A stretch of 64,000 bases of DNA, from contig NZ_AQQU01000004.1 of the NCBI RefSeq assembly GCF_002210105.1, forward strand, positions 248,001 through 312,000, read 5' to 3'. Positions 18,928 through 27,273 of this stretch are shown in pieces; within the stretch, counting starts at the first letter, position 1; every line of letters starts with the position of its first letter. The notes below the pieces were generated by a model that searched no databases, had not been told where the DNA came from, and saw nothing but the letters and a program-made list of their open reading frames with translations. The stretch is from Oceanicola sp. 22II-s10i. Its GTDB lineage: Bacteria > Pseudomonadota > Alphaproteobacteria > Rhodobacterales > Rhodobacteraceae. Both the position numbers and the translations under genes were made by a program.

Positions 18928-19041
18928 CCTTTCCGTTTGCGCCATCGGTCTAGTCCGATGGCGACGGGCAGAGCCCCCGGCCTCTCCGTTTGCGCCATCG
19001 GTCAGGTCCGATGGCGACGGGCAGAGCCCCCGGCCTCTCCG
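18915..19041 (+). repeat. Tandem 53-bp repeat, two units plus a partial third
   Basis: GCAGAGCCCCCGGCCT begins at 18915, 18968 and 19021, exactly 53 bp apart. Each full unit also contains the 8-bp hairpin GCCATCGG / CCGATGGC. The third unit agrees for 21 bp and then diverges. The array grows out of the hairpin of repeat family A and fills the gap between two convergent genes. Confidence 0.85.
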
Positions 19042-19067
19042 CCAGCGCACCGCCGGCGGAGCCCACA

Positions 19068-19412
19068 CTATCCCCGCGCCGCGAACTCGTCGTAGCACTC
19101 CAGCGCCTTGGCGGCGTACATCATCGCCGGCCCGCCCCCCATCTGCAGGTTCATCGCCAGCACGTCGCCGACCTCCGCCCGCGAAGCCCCGGCGCGCAGG
19201 AGCGTGTCCACATGCAGCGCGATGCAGCTTTCACAGCCCGTCGCCACCGCGATCCCGAGCGCCACGTATTCCTTCGTCTTGAAATCCAGCGGCCCCGCGC
19301 TCTCCTTCACCGCCTTGGTCAGACCGCCGAAGGCGCGGGTCGCGTCGGGGATGGTCTTGTTCAGCGCGCGTAGCTGCGCCTTTGTGGCATCGAGTTTCTC
19401 GGTCCAGGACAT
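19068..19412 (-). CDS. Carboxymuconolactone decarboxylase family (AhpD-like) protein
   Basis: The product (114 aa) has the AhpD-like core: Glu48, then CESC (C60, C63) and His67 in GCESCIALHVD. This arrangement gives alkylhydroperoxidase-type proteins a redox-active cysteine pair and proton relay, so a peroxidase or thiol-disulfide role is likelier than muconolactone decarboxylation. It is a single-domain, cytoplasmic protein of the usual length. The gene stands alone on the minus strand, and its 3' end borders the repeat array. Confidence 0.9.
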   Translation of the reverse strand: MSWTEKLDATKAQLRALNKTIPDATRAFGGLTKAVKESAGPLDFKTKEYVALGIAVATGCESCIALHVDTLLRAGASRAEVGDVLAMNLQMGGGPAMMYAAKALECYDEFAARG

Positions 19413-19499
19413 GTTCCGCTCCTTGCATATGTCCGGAACACCCAGACCATGCCCGGCGGTGCCCGGCCTTGATCCTGATCAGATCACCGCGCCGTCCGC

Positions 19500-20312
19500 C
19501 TACTGCCGCCGGGTCGCCAGCCATCTGTCGAAGGCGGCGGCGCTGCCGTTGAAGATATTGATGTCGACCTTGGTGTAGACCCCCGGCACCAGCCCGGTGC
19601 CGGTGTATTGCCAGAACGTCCAGGGATGGCCGGGATAGGTCCGCGACGGATGCCCGGCGGTCGAGCGCAGCCAGAAGTCGTAGCTGCGCAGGCGATACAT
19701 CTCGTTCCGCTCGAAGAAGTCGGGCGTCGAGTAGATCACCGGCTTCGTGCCGTAATGCCGTTCCAGCGCCCGCAGGAAGATCAGCGCCTCGGCCCGGACC
19801 GTCTCGGCGGGCGGGCGGATGGTGCAGGTCGGCGAGAACGGGGTCCATTCCATGTCCAGAACCGGGGGCAGGGCGCCCGCCTCCTTCGGCACGTTGCGGA
19901 TGAACCACGCGGCCTGTTCTGCCGCCGGGCGGCACCAGTAGTAGAAGTGGTAGGCCCCGCGCGGCACGCCCGCTCGGCCCGCACCGCGCCAGTTGCCGCG
20001 GAACTCCGGGTCCAGCAGGTCGCCGCCCTCGGTCGCCTTGATCCATGCGAAACGGACACCCGCCGCGCGGGCGCGGTCCCAGTCGACCTGTCCCTGGAAC
20101 CGCGCGGTGTCCAGCCCGTGGACCGGATAGCTCGCCGGTGTCCGCCCCTCCCAGCCATGCGGGTCCGCGTCGCCGAAGGCCGCGGGCAGGCCCGGCGCAT
20201 GGCGGATCACCGGCTGGCTGCGCGTCTCGCCGCCCCCGATCTCGCTGTCGCCGCCGCATCCGGCCAGCAGGAGCGCCGAGGCCAGCGCCGCGATCATCCC
20301 GCGTCGGATCAT
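19500..20312 (-). CDS. GH25 family muramidase, lipoprotein
   Basis: The product (270 aa) has a lipoprotein signal with lipobox LLAGC (Cys19), then a GH25 (Chalaropsis-type lysozyme) domain. The catalytic DxE appears as VLDMEW (D153, E155), and the fold-opening motif as HGLDTARFQGQVDW. AWIKATEGG, GAYHFYYW and WTFWQYTGTG are also typical. It would cut the glycan strand of peptidoglycan while anchored to a membrane. It is coupled by an ATGA overlap to the preceding oxidoreductase gene, although a functional link is not obvious. Confidence 0.9.
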   Translation of the reverse strand: MIRRGMIAALASALLLAGCGGDSEIGGGETRSQPVIRHAPGLPAAFGDADPHGWEGRTPASYPVHGLDTARFQGQVDWDRARAAGVRFAWIKATEGGDLLDPEFRGNWRGAGRAGVPRGAYHFYYWCRPAAEQAAWFIRNVPKEAGALPPVLDMEWTPFSPTCTIRPPAETVRAEALIFLRALERHYGTKPVIYSTPDFFERNEMYRLRSYDFWLRSTAGHPSRTYPGHPWTFWQYTGTGLVPGVYTKVDINIFNGSAAAFDRWLATRRQ

Positions 20313-21412
20313 GTGCCCGTCCTCCTTAGTTCAAAACGGTCCGGCCGCAGCGCCGCGACCACATCGGGCGGCAGTTCGGGCGCCGCGCCGGACATCAAGT
20401 CGGCCAGCAGGCGGCTGGCGGCGGGCGCGGTCTGGAAGCCATAGCCGGACTGCCCCGCGAACCATACGAAATCGGGCACCGCCGGGTCCGGGCCGATCAC
20501 CAGCGCGTGGTCGGGGGCGATGGACCGCAGCCCGGCCCATGAATGCAGGACACGGTCCACCGGTTCGGTCACCATCTCCTCGTAGCGCGCCAGCCCTTCG
20601 GCCAGCACCGTGTCGTCGGCGAAGGCGTCATGCGGCTCCATCGGGTCGGCCTCGGACGGCGATACGCTCAGCCGTCCGACGTCGGGCTTGGCATACCAGC
20701 GCTCGCCGACCGCGTCGATGAAGGGCCAGCCGCTCAGGTCGTGCCCGCCCGGCGCGGGGATCACCGCCATCGACCGCCGGTGTGGCACGATGCCGATTGG
20801 CGCGACCCCGGCCATCTCGGCCACCGTATCGGCCCATGCCCCGGCCGCGTTGACCAGCGTGCGGGCGGTCATCGTCTTGCCGCCCGCATCGACCGCCCAG
20901 ACGGACCCGTCGCGGCGGATTGCATGGACCTTGTGCCGGGTCAGTATCTCGGCCCCCGCCGCGCGGGCGGCGCGCAGGAAGTTCTGGATCAGCAGGTGGG
21001 TGTCCAGATCGAAGGTGCCCGTATTCAGCGCCGCGCGGCTGACCGTCTGGGGGTTCAGGATCGGCACCAGCGCGCGCGCCTCGGACATGCCGATCCGCTC
21101 CATGCCGAAATCCGCATGTTCGCGTTCGAAGGCGTCTTCCTCGCCCGGCCTGCCGATCAGCAGCATCGCGCGGGGCGTCAGCACGCCGCCGTCGGCATGG
21201 AGGTGGTGATCCTCGCTCGCCTCGTTCAGCGCCCGGACGGCGCCCGCGCCATAGGTGCGCAGGAACATCGCGGCCGAGCGGCCCGAGGCGTGATAGGCCA
21301 GCGCGTCCTCGCCTTCGAGCAGCGTGACGCGGCCGAGCGGGGCCAGTCGCGCGGCGGCCGAGACACCGGCGACGCCGCCGCCGATGATCAGGAAATCCGT
21401 ATCGGTCTGCAT
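20309..21412 (-). CDS. FAD-dependent oxidoreductase of the DAO family (D-amino acid dehydrogenase-like)
   Basis: The product (367 aa) has the dinucleotide-binding motif FLIIGGGVAGVSAAARL at the N terminus, HASGRSAAMF soon after, and the C-terminal FAGQSGYGFQTAPAASRLLADL typical of glycine/D-amino-acid oxidases. It resembles D-arginine dehydrogenase-type enzymes. The substrate is not certain. ATG 21412 begins the Rossmann fold; a longer frame adds only Pro/Arg-rich sequence. It overlaps the GH25 gene by ATGA and is divergent from the transglycosylase gene at 21550. It is too short and unlike SoxB to be the missing sarcosine oxidase beta subunit. Confidence 0.85.
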   Translation of the reverse strand: MQTDTDFLIIGGGVAGVSAAARLAPLGRVTLLEGEDALAYHASGRSAAMFLRTYGAGAVRALNEASEDHHLHADGGVLTPRAMLLIGRPGEEDAFEREHADFGMERIGMSEARALVPILNPQTVSRAALNTGTFDLDTHLLIQNFLRAARAAGAEILTRHKVHAIRRDGSVWAVDAGGKTMTARTLVNAAGAWADTVAEMAGVAPIGIVPHRRSMAVIPAPGGHDLSGWPFIDAVGERWYAKPDVGRLSVSPSEADPMEPHDAFADDTVLAEGLARYEEMVTEPVDRVLHSWAGLRSIAPDHALVIGPDPAVPDFVWFAGQSGYGFQTAPAASRLLADLMSGAAPELPPDVVAALRPDRFELRRTGT

Positions 21413-21549
21413 GTGGCGACTGTGCCATCGGGCGGGCCGGCGGGAAAGCGCTATCCGAGGCGGATGGCGGCGCTCCGCCGGTCCCGGTGGCTGACCCGGC
21501 GGGGCGGGCATGGTATCACCACCGGACCGACGCTAGAGGGGAGCCTTCC

Positions 21550-22791
21550 ATGCCGTTCCGCGCCATCCTTGCCGCGCTGATCCTGACCGTCCTGCCCGCC
21601 ATCGCGGGGGCGGTCGACAAACCGGCCGTGGAACGGCAGTTCCGGGGCTGGCTGGACCAGACAGTCTGGCCGCAGGCGCGGGCCGCAGGCGTGTCGCGCG
21701 CGACCTTCGACCGGGCCTTTTCGGGCGTGACGCTGGACTGGTCTTTGCCCGATCTCGTGCCGCCGGGAGCCAAGCCGGAAGGGCCGCGCAAGCAGCGGCA
21801 GAGCGAGTTCGGCTCGCCCGGCAGGTATTTCAGCCGTGGCGGCGTGGACAGCGCGACCTCGGTCGGGCGACAGATGGCGCAGCGGCACGCGGCGGCGCTG
21901 GCGCGGGCCGAGAAGGCCACGGGCGTGCCGGGGCGGATCGTGCTGGCGATCTGGGGCCGGGAAAGCGGCTATGGCCGCGCCGCGATCCCGCACGACGTGT
22001 TCCGGGTGCTGGGGACCAAGGGCTTCATGTCCACCCGCGCCGCCTATTTCACCGGCGAACTGGTCGCCGCGCTGCGGATCGCGCAGGCCGGGCACGCGCC
22101 GTCGAGCGCCATGAAGTCGAGCTGGGCCGGAGCGCTCGGCCAGCCGCAGTTCATGCCGAGCTCGTTCCTGCAATACGCGGCTGACGGGGACGGGGACGGC
22201 CATGCGGACATCTGGCGGTCCGAGGCGGACACCATCGCCTCGATCGCCAACTATCTCGCCAGGCACGGCTGGGTCTCGGGCCGCGACTGGGGGTTCGAAG
22301 TCAACCTGCCCGCCTCGGTCTCGTGCACGCTGGAGGGACCGGACCAGGGGCGGGCCATCGCGGATTGGGCCCGGATGGGGATCACGCGGGTGTCGGGCCG
22401 TCCCTTTCCCGACCACGAACTGGCGGGGCAGGGGTTCCTGATGCTGCCCGCAGGGCGTCATGGGCCCGCCTTCGTCGTCACGCCGAATTTCTACGTGCTC
22501 AAGGACTACAACATGAGTGATCTCTACGCGCTGTTCGTCGGCCATGTCGGCGACCGCATCCGCTACGGGGTCGGCGACTTCACCGCCCGGTGGGGCGCGG
22601 TCGGCGGGCTCTACCGGTCGGACGTGGCGGTGATGCAGCGGGGGCTGGAACGGCTGGGGCACGACGTCGGCGGCGCCGATGGTCTGGCCGGGTTCAAGAC
22701 CCGCCGCTCCATCGGCCGCTGGCAGGAGGCGCAGGGCCTGCCAGCCACCTGTTTTCCCGAAGCCGCGATGAAGGGACGGCTGGGCGGCTAG
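21550..22791 (+). CDS. Lytic murein transglycosylase (MltB-like) with peptidoglycan-binding domain
   Basis: The product (413 aa) has a signal peptide (about residues 1-20) without a lipobox. An SLT_2 catalytic domain has Glu138 in IWGRESGYG as the probable catalytic residue, with ALGQPQFMPSSFL and DIWRSEADTIASIANYL. A C-terminal PG_binding_1 repeat follows (MQRGLERLGHDVGGADGLAG...). It cleaves glycan strands to 1,6-anhydro-muropeptides in the periplasm. ATG 21550 follows GAGGGGAGC. Its last 4 bases overlap the stop of the convergent histidine kinase gene. Confidence 0.9.
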   Translation: MPFRAILAALILTVLPAIAGAVDKPAVERQFRGWLDQTVWPQARAAGVSRATFDRAFSGVTLDWSLPDLVPPGAKPEGPRKQRQSEFGSPGRYFSRGGVDSATSVGRQMAQRHAAALARAEKATGVPGRIVLAIWGRESGYGRAAIPHDVFRVLGTKGFMSTRAAYFTGELVAALRIAQAGHAPSSAMKSSWAGALGQPQFMPSSFLQYAADGDGDGHADIWRSEADTIASIANYLARHGWVSGRDWGFEVNLPASVSCTLEGPDQGRAIADWARMGITRVSGRPFPDHELAGQGFLMLPAGRHGPAFVVTPNFYVLKDYNMSDLYALFVGHVGDRIRYGVGDFTARWGAVGGLYRSDVAVMQRGLERLGHDVGGADGLAGFKTRRSIGRWQEAQGLPATCFPEAAMKGRLGG

Positions 22792-24395
22792 AACCGGTCC
22801 GCCACCATCACGTCATGGGCCTTCAGCGGCACCTCGATGACGCAGTGCAGGCCCTCGGGCCGCAGGTCGTGGATCAGCGTGCCCTCCAGCTGGCGTTCGA
22901 TCATCAGCGTCAGCAGCGTCGACCCGAAGCCCTTGTCCGAGCCGGCCCCGACGTCGATCGGTGTCGCGCTGCTCTCGATCCAGTCAAGCCGCATTTGCCG
23001 GTAGTCCGATAGCGTCCATGTCACCGTCAGCCGCCCGCCGTCGCCGTTCAGCGCACCGTATTTCGCGGCATTGGTGGCCAGTTCGTGCAGGACCATTCCG
23101 ACCGAGGTGCATTCGACCGGCGACAGGGCGACCTCGGGACCGCTCAGCGTCACGTCGCTGTTCGAGCCGCCGATATAGGGCGCCAGCTCCTGCTTGAGCA
23201 TCTGTTCCAGCGTGACCGTCTCCCACTTCCTGTCCGACAGCAGGAAATGCGACTTGGCCAGCGCGGAAAACCGGTCGATCAGCTTGGCGCGCATGATGTC
23301 CGGGTCCTCGGCGCGGGCCAGACGGACGATGGCCTGCACCACGGAGAGAAGGTTCCGGGCGCGGTGGTTGATCTCGTTCGACATCAGCCGTTCGCGTTCG
23401 GCCGCGCGGGCCCGTTCGATCAGGTGCATCAACCGGCTGAGCACGGATTCGACCGTTTCGACCTCCATGTCCGACCAGTGCCGTTCGCGGCGCGAATGGA
23501 CGAACAGGATCGCCTGCGTGCGTCCGTCCTCGACCCATGGCACCGCCAGCGCGGCGGCGCAGCCGAGCGCGGCGAGAACACTCGCTTCGACATCTGCGCG
23601 GTTGGTATCTGTGCCGTCCAGCCGGATCACATGCCCGTCCAGCAGATCGGTCCATGCGGTTCCGTCGATCGGCGCGTCGCGGACAGCATCGTCGAGCGGG
23701 GCCATGTCAGGGGTCGCCCAGACCTCGACCACCGGCAACGAAGCGCCGGAGCCGCCGGGCTGCAGTTCACGGACCCCGACCCGGTCGGCGGAAAGGTGAC
23801 GGCCCAGCATCTCCAGCGCGGAACTGCGCCCTGCCGGCGCATCGGTCACGTGCCGGAACATGTCGCTGAGTTCCAGCAGGAAGCCCGTGCTTTTTTGCTG
23901 CAGAACCTGCCGGGTTGTTTCGCTGCCGGTGTTGAAGATGCCGCCGATCGAGCCGTCATCGCCCCGTATCGGGGTGAAGTTATAGGTCCAGTAGGTTTCT
24001 TCCTCGACCCCGAAGCGGCGCATCGGCAGCATCTGGTCTTGAAAGAACACCCCGCTGCCTGTGCTGATCGCCTGGGTGAACTGCGGCTCGATGATGTGCC
24101 AGATGTCGGCCCAGACCTCCTCCGCCGGCTGGCCCAGGCACGCGGGATGGCGCGGGCCGGGAATGTGCGACCAGGCATCGTTGTAGAGCAGCCGCAGGTC
24201 CGAGCCCCAGTAGATGCAGGCCGGAAAGGCCGAGTTCAGCGCGATCCCGAGCGCCGAGCGCAGCGCGACCGGCCAGTCTTTGGGCGGGCCGAACGGGTGG
24301 CCCGACCAGTCGAACTGCCTGATCCGCGTGGCCATTTCCCCCGTTCCGTCCAGGAACGAGCTCTTGTCGAAATTGGGCGACTGACGTCTTAGCAA
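22788..24395 (-). CDS. Sensor histidine kinase, HWE/HisKA_2 type with PAS and GAF-like domains
   Basis: The product (535 aa) has an N-terminal PAS-like domain (SFLDGTGEMATRIRQFDW, WGSDLRLLYNDAW), a GAF-like middle and a C-terminal HWE-type kinase. NEINHRARNLLSVVQAI carries the phospho-acceptor His344, HELATNAAKYGAL is the N box, and WIES replaces the classical HWE. No membrane span is seen, so it is cytoplasmic. The start is uncertain: TTG 24395 follows GGGAG at a good distance and keeps the conserved FLxGxGEM block, whereas ATG 24335 would cut it off. No response regulator is adjacent. Relatives often sense light or stress; that is not shown here. Confidence 0.85.
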   Translation of the reverse strand: MLRRQSPNFDKSSFLDGTGEMATRIRQFDWSGHPFGPPKDWPVALRSALGIALNSAFPACIYWGSDLRLLYNDAWSHIPGPRHPACLGQPAEEVWADIWHIIEPQFTQAISTGSGVFFQDQMLPMRRFGVEEETYWTYNFTPIRGDDGSIGGIFNTGSETTRQVLQQKSTGFLLELSDMFRHVTDAPAGRSSALEMLGRHLSADRVGVRELQPGGSGASLPVVEVWATPDMAPLDDAVRDAPIDGTAWTDLLDGHVIRLDGTDTNRADVEASVLAALGCAAALAVPWVEDGRTQAILFVHSRRERHWSDMEVETVESVLSRLMHLIERARAAERERLMSNEINHRARNLLSVVQAIVRLARAEDPDIMRAKLIDRFSALAKSHFLLSDRKWETVTLEQMLKQELAPYIGGSNSDVTLSGPEVALSPVECTSVGMVLHELATNAAKYGALNGDGGRLTVTWTLSDYRQMRLDWIESSATPIDVGAGSDKGFGSTLLTLMIERQLEGTLIHDLRPEGLHCVIEVPLKAHDVMVADRF

Positions 24396-24590
24396 GTAGT
24401 GCTCCCTGAAGGCGTGCCGCGCGAACAGAAGCGTCCCTCGGATCGCCACCATAGAGATGGAGCGAAACGCTGTCTGTGCAAATCGTGTGTTACGGAAAGA
24501 GAACTTGGCGGTCGGTGTGCGGGAACCCGATGCTCCGCGACATCCGGTCTCCGCTGTTGTAGGAGGGGCAAGGTTGCAAAGGACGCGTGG

Positions 24591-25343
24591 ATGACGATCA
24601 CCAACGAAGACGAACTGGACGGGCTCAAGGCGATCGGCCGGATCGTCGCCGCCACGATGCAGTCGATGGCCGCGGCGGTCGAGCCTGGGATGACGACGGG
24701 CGAACTGGACGGGATCGGGCGCGACCTGCTGGACCGGGCCGGCGCGGTGTCGGCGCCGCAGTCGACCTATGACTTTCCGGGCGCGACCTGCATCAGCGTG
24801 AACGAAGAGATCGCGCACGGCATTCCCGGCGACCGGGTGATCGCCGCGGGGGACTTGCTGAATATCGACGTCTCGGCGTCGAAGGACGGATTCTTCGCTG
24901 ACACCGGCGCGACGTTCCGGGTGGGACCGGTGCGCCCCTCGCTCGACCGGCTGTGCCGGGACGGGCGGCGGGCGGCTCAGATCGGCATCGCACAGGTCCG
25001 CGCCGGACGGCCGCTGGCGGGCATCGGGCAGGCGATCGGGCGCTTTGCGGAGGCGCGCGGCTATACGCTGATCCGCAACCTCGCCAGCCACGGCGTGGGG
25101 CGGGCGCTGCATGAATATCCCGAGGAAATCGCGACCTGGCCCACGCGATCCGACCGGCGACGGATCAATCGCGGGCTGGTGATGACGGTGGAGCCGTTCC
25201 TGTCCACCGGCGGCATCTGGGCCGAAACGCGGGACGGCGACGAGTGGACGCTCTACAGCACACCCGCCGCGCCCGTGGTCCAGTATGAACACACGGTCGT
25301 CGCCACGGATCGCGGGCCGCTGGTGGTGACGCTGCCCGGCTGA
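24591..25343 (+). CDS. map: Type I methionine aminopeptidase
   Basis: The product (250 aa) removes the initiator Met from nascent proteins. All five metal ligands of the pita-bread fold are present: D93 and D104 (NIDVSASKDGFFADTGATF), H167 (ASHGVGRALHEYP), E201 (MTVEPF) and E233 (QYEHTVV); the substrate-contacting His76 and His174 are also seen. There is no zinc-finger extension, so it is the short type I form. ATG 24591 was chosen, although AGGAGG lies unusually far upstream (24561-24566). It diverges from the histidine kinase gene. Confidence 0.9.
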   Translation: MTITNEDELDGLKAIGRIVAATMQSMAAAVEPGMTTGELDGIGRDLLDRAGAVSAPQSTYDFPGATCISVNEEIAHGIPGDRVIAAGDLLNIDVSASKDGFFADTGATFRVGPVRPSLDRLCRDGRRAAQIGIAQVRAGRPLAGIGQAIGRFAEARGYTLIRNLASHGVGRALHEYPEEIATWPTRSDRRRINRGLVMTVEPFLSTGGIWAETRDGDEWTLYSTPAAPVVQYEHTVVATDRGPLVVTLPG

Positions 25344-25351
25344 GGCGGCAT

Positions 25352-25388
25352 GGGAAACGAAAACGGGCGGCCCGGTTGGGACCGCCCG
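25352..25388 (-). terminator. Terminator of the purine uptake operon
   Basis: CGGGCGG (25364-25370) pairs with CCGCCCG (25382-25388) with additional CC/GG pairing inside. Read on the minus strand, the stem is followed by TTTTCGTTTCC. It sits between the convergent map and BMP genes, 45 bp after the BMP stop. Confidence 0.75.
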
Positions 25389-25432
25389 CAATGATCGTCA
25401 CGCGGCGCGGGACCAGCCCGCGCCGGACCCGC

Positions 25433-26527
25433 TTACTGCGGGATCTCGCCTTCCAGCCCTTCGACGTAGAAGTTCATGCCGGCCAGCGTGCCGTCGTCGG
25501 CGGTCTCGCCCTCGGCCAGCCAGTCGGAGCCGTCCTGCTTCTTCAGCGGGCCGGTGAAGGGGTGGTATTCGCCCGACGCGATTGCGTCTTTCAGCGCCAG
25601 AGCCTCGGCCTTCACCTCGGCGGGGACCGCGTCGGTGATCTCGCCGATGCCGACCATGCCGGCACCGATGCCGTCCCAGGTCATCTCGGACTTCCACGTG
25701 CCTTCCATGACCGCGCGGGTCTGCTCGATGTAGTAGGGCGCCCAGTTGTCGATGATCGAGCTGATGCGCGGCTTGGGCGCGAACTCGGCCATGTCGGAGG
25801 CCTGACCGAAGGTATAGACGTTGCCCGCCGCCTCGGCCGCCGCCTGCGGCGCGGTGGAGTCGGTGTGCTGCAGCACGACGTCACAGCCCTGTTCGATCAG
25901 CACCTTGGCCGCGTCGGCCTCTTTCGCCGGGTCGAACCATGTGAAGGCCCAGACGATCTTGAACTCGACATCCGGGTTCACCTTCTTGGCGTGGATGTAG
26001 GCCGAGTTGATGCCGCGGATCACTTCGGGGATCGGGTAGGAGCCGATGTAGCCGATCTTGTTCGACTGGGTCATGTGCCCGGCGATCGTGCCCTGCACCG
26101 CGCGGCCTTCGTAGAAGCGGGCGGAGTAGGTGCCGACGTTCTCGGCGGTCTTGTAGCCGGTGGCGTGCTCGAACTTCACGTCCGGGAACTTCTTGGCCAC
26201 GTTGATCGTCTGGTCCATGTAGCCGAACGAGGTGGTGAAGATCAGCTTGGCGCCGCCAAGCGCCATCTGGGTCATCACGCGCTCGGCGTCCGGGCCCTCG
26301 GGCACGTTCTCGACATAGGTCGTCTCGACCATGTCGCCGAACTCGGCCTCGACGGCCTTGCGGCCCTGATCGTGTTCATAGGTCCAGCCGCCGTCGCCAA
26401 CGGGGCCGACATAGACGAAGCCGACCTTCAGCTTTTCGCCGTGGCTGGCCGCACGGGCCATGCCGCCGGCGCTCAGCGCCATCGCGGCGGCGGTGCCGGC
26501 GAGGAACGTTCTCTTGTTCATCTTCAT
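25433..26527 (-). CDS. BMP-family ABC transporter substrate-binding protein
   Basis: The product (364 aa) is a periplasmic binding protein of the BMP/PnrA-like family, which binds nucleosides or purine bases. It has a signal peptide (about 1-27, with a possible Tat-like KRTFLAG), then KVGFVYVGPVGDGGWTYEHD, FTTSFGYMDQTINVAKKFPD and DVVLQHTDSTAPQAAAE, typical of the family. Its position at the end of a run starting with xdhABC points to purines (xanthine, hypoxanthine or nucleosides). The ATG overlaps the upstream channel gene as ATGA. A terminator follows. Ligand identity is inference from context. Confidence 0.92.
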   Translation of the reverse strand: MKMNKRTFLAGTAAAMALSAGGMARAASHGEKLKVGFVYVGPVGDGGWTYEHDQGRKAVEAEFGDMVETTYVENVPEGPDAERVMTQMALGGAKLIFTTSFGYMDQTINVAKKFPDVKFEHATGYKTAENVGTYSARFYEGRAVQGTIAGHMTQSNKIGYIGSYPIPEVIRGINSAYIHAKKVNPDVEFKIVWAFTWFDPAKEADAAKVLIEQGCDVVLQHTDSTAPQAAAEAAGNVYTFGQASDMAEFAPKPRISSIIDNWAPYYIEQTRAVMEGTWKSEMTWDGIGAGMVGIGEITDAVPAEVKAEALALKDAIASGEYHPFTGPLKKQDGSDWLAEGETADDGTLAGMNFYVEGLEGEIPQ

Positions 26528-27267
26528 GGGTCTTCCCTTCCTTGATGAGTGTCTTGTTCAGTCTTTGTGTCCCGCTTCGGCGACAGCAGCGCCGAAGTCA
26601 GAAGTCCGGTCGGCAGCGCCACGATGCCGAGCCCGATCAGCAGCACCAGCCCGGTGAAGATCCGTCCCCCCGCCGTGACGGGATAGACGTCGCCGTAGCC
26701 CACGGTCGTCAGCGTCGCGAGCGCCCACCACAGGCTTTCCGGGATCGAGGTGAAGGCCTCGGGCTGCGCATTCCGTTCGAAATGGTAGATCCCGACCGCC
26801 GCGAGATAAAGCATCAGCACGGCGACCATCAGAACGGCGAGGATCTCGTGCCGGACGGTCAGAACCGCCGCCGAGAGCCGGTCGAAGGCATGGCCGAGCC
26901 GCAGCAGTTTCAGCACGCGCAGCAGGCGGAACAGCCGGATGACCCGCAGCGATTGCAGATCCGGCCAGACCAGCAGCAGCGCGGGAATGCAGGCGAGGAA
27001 ATCCACCACGCCCCAGAAGCTGAAGAGATACCGCAACGGTTCCGGCGCCGAGATCAGCCGAAACACGAATTCGGCGAGGAACATGGCGAGGAATACGTAT
27101 TCCGCAATGGCCAGAAAGCCCGCGTAATGGCCCTTTACCTCGGGCAGCGACTCCAGCGTGATCACGACCGCCGACAGGATGATCGCACCGCCGATGATCT
27201 TCTGTGCGAGGGGTCCCCAAGTGGCGTCGCTTCCTTCGAGAATGGCGTTCAGTCTGGCGCGGGTCAT
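26524..27267 (-). CDS. Voltage-gated-type potassium channel (six-span ion transporter)
   Basis: The product (247 aa) has six predicted spans. An arginine-rich S4-like segment lies at about 108-123 (RVIRLFRLLRVLKLLR), and a pore loop with the K+ selectivity filter TTVGYGD is at 187-193. It has no cytoplasmic nucleotide-binding or RCK domain; the short tail is charged. It is unusual in being placed inside a nucleoside ABC operon: the ABC permease stop is 6 bp before its ATG, and its own stop overlaps the BMP start as ATGA. It should therefore be co-expressed with purine uptake. Confidence 0.92.
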   Translation of the reverse strand: MTRARLNAILEGSDATWGPLAQKIIGGAIILSAVVITLESLPEVKGHYAGFLAIAEYVFLAMFLAEFVFRLISAPEPLRYLFSFWGVVDFLACIPALLLVWPDLQSLRVIRLFRLLRVLKLLRLGHAFDRLSAAVLTVRHEILAVLMVAVLMLYLAAVGIYHFERNAQPEAFTSIPESLWWALATLTTVGYGDVYPVTAGGRIFTGLVLLIGLGIVALPTGLLTSALLSPKRDTKTEQDTHQGREDP

Positions 27268-27273
27268 GTCGCA

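Noticed and set aside
20309-21412. The DAO-family gene as the missing soxB
   Set aside because: It has 367 residues, resembles D-arginine dehydrogenase-type enzymes, lacks the SoxB N-terminal sequence and is coupled to a muramidase gene rather than to sox genes.
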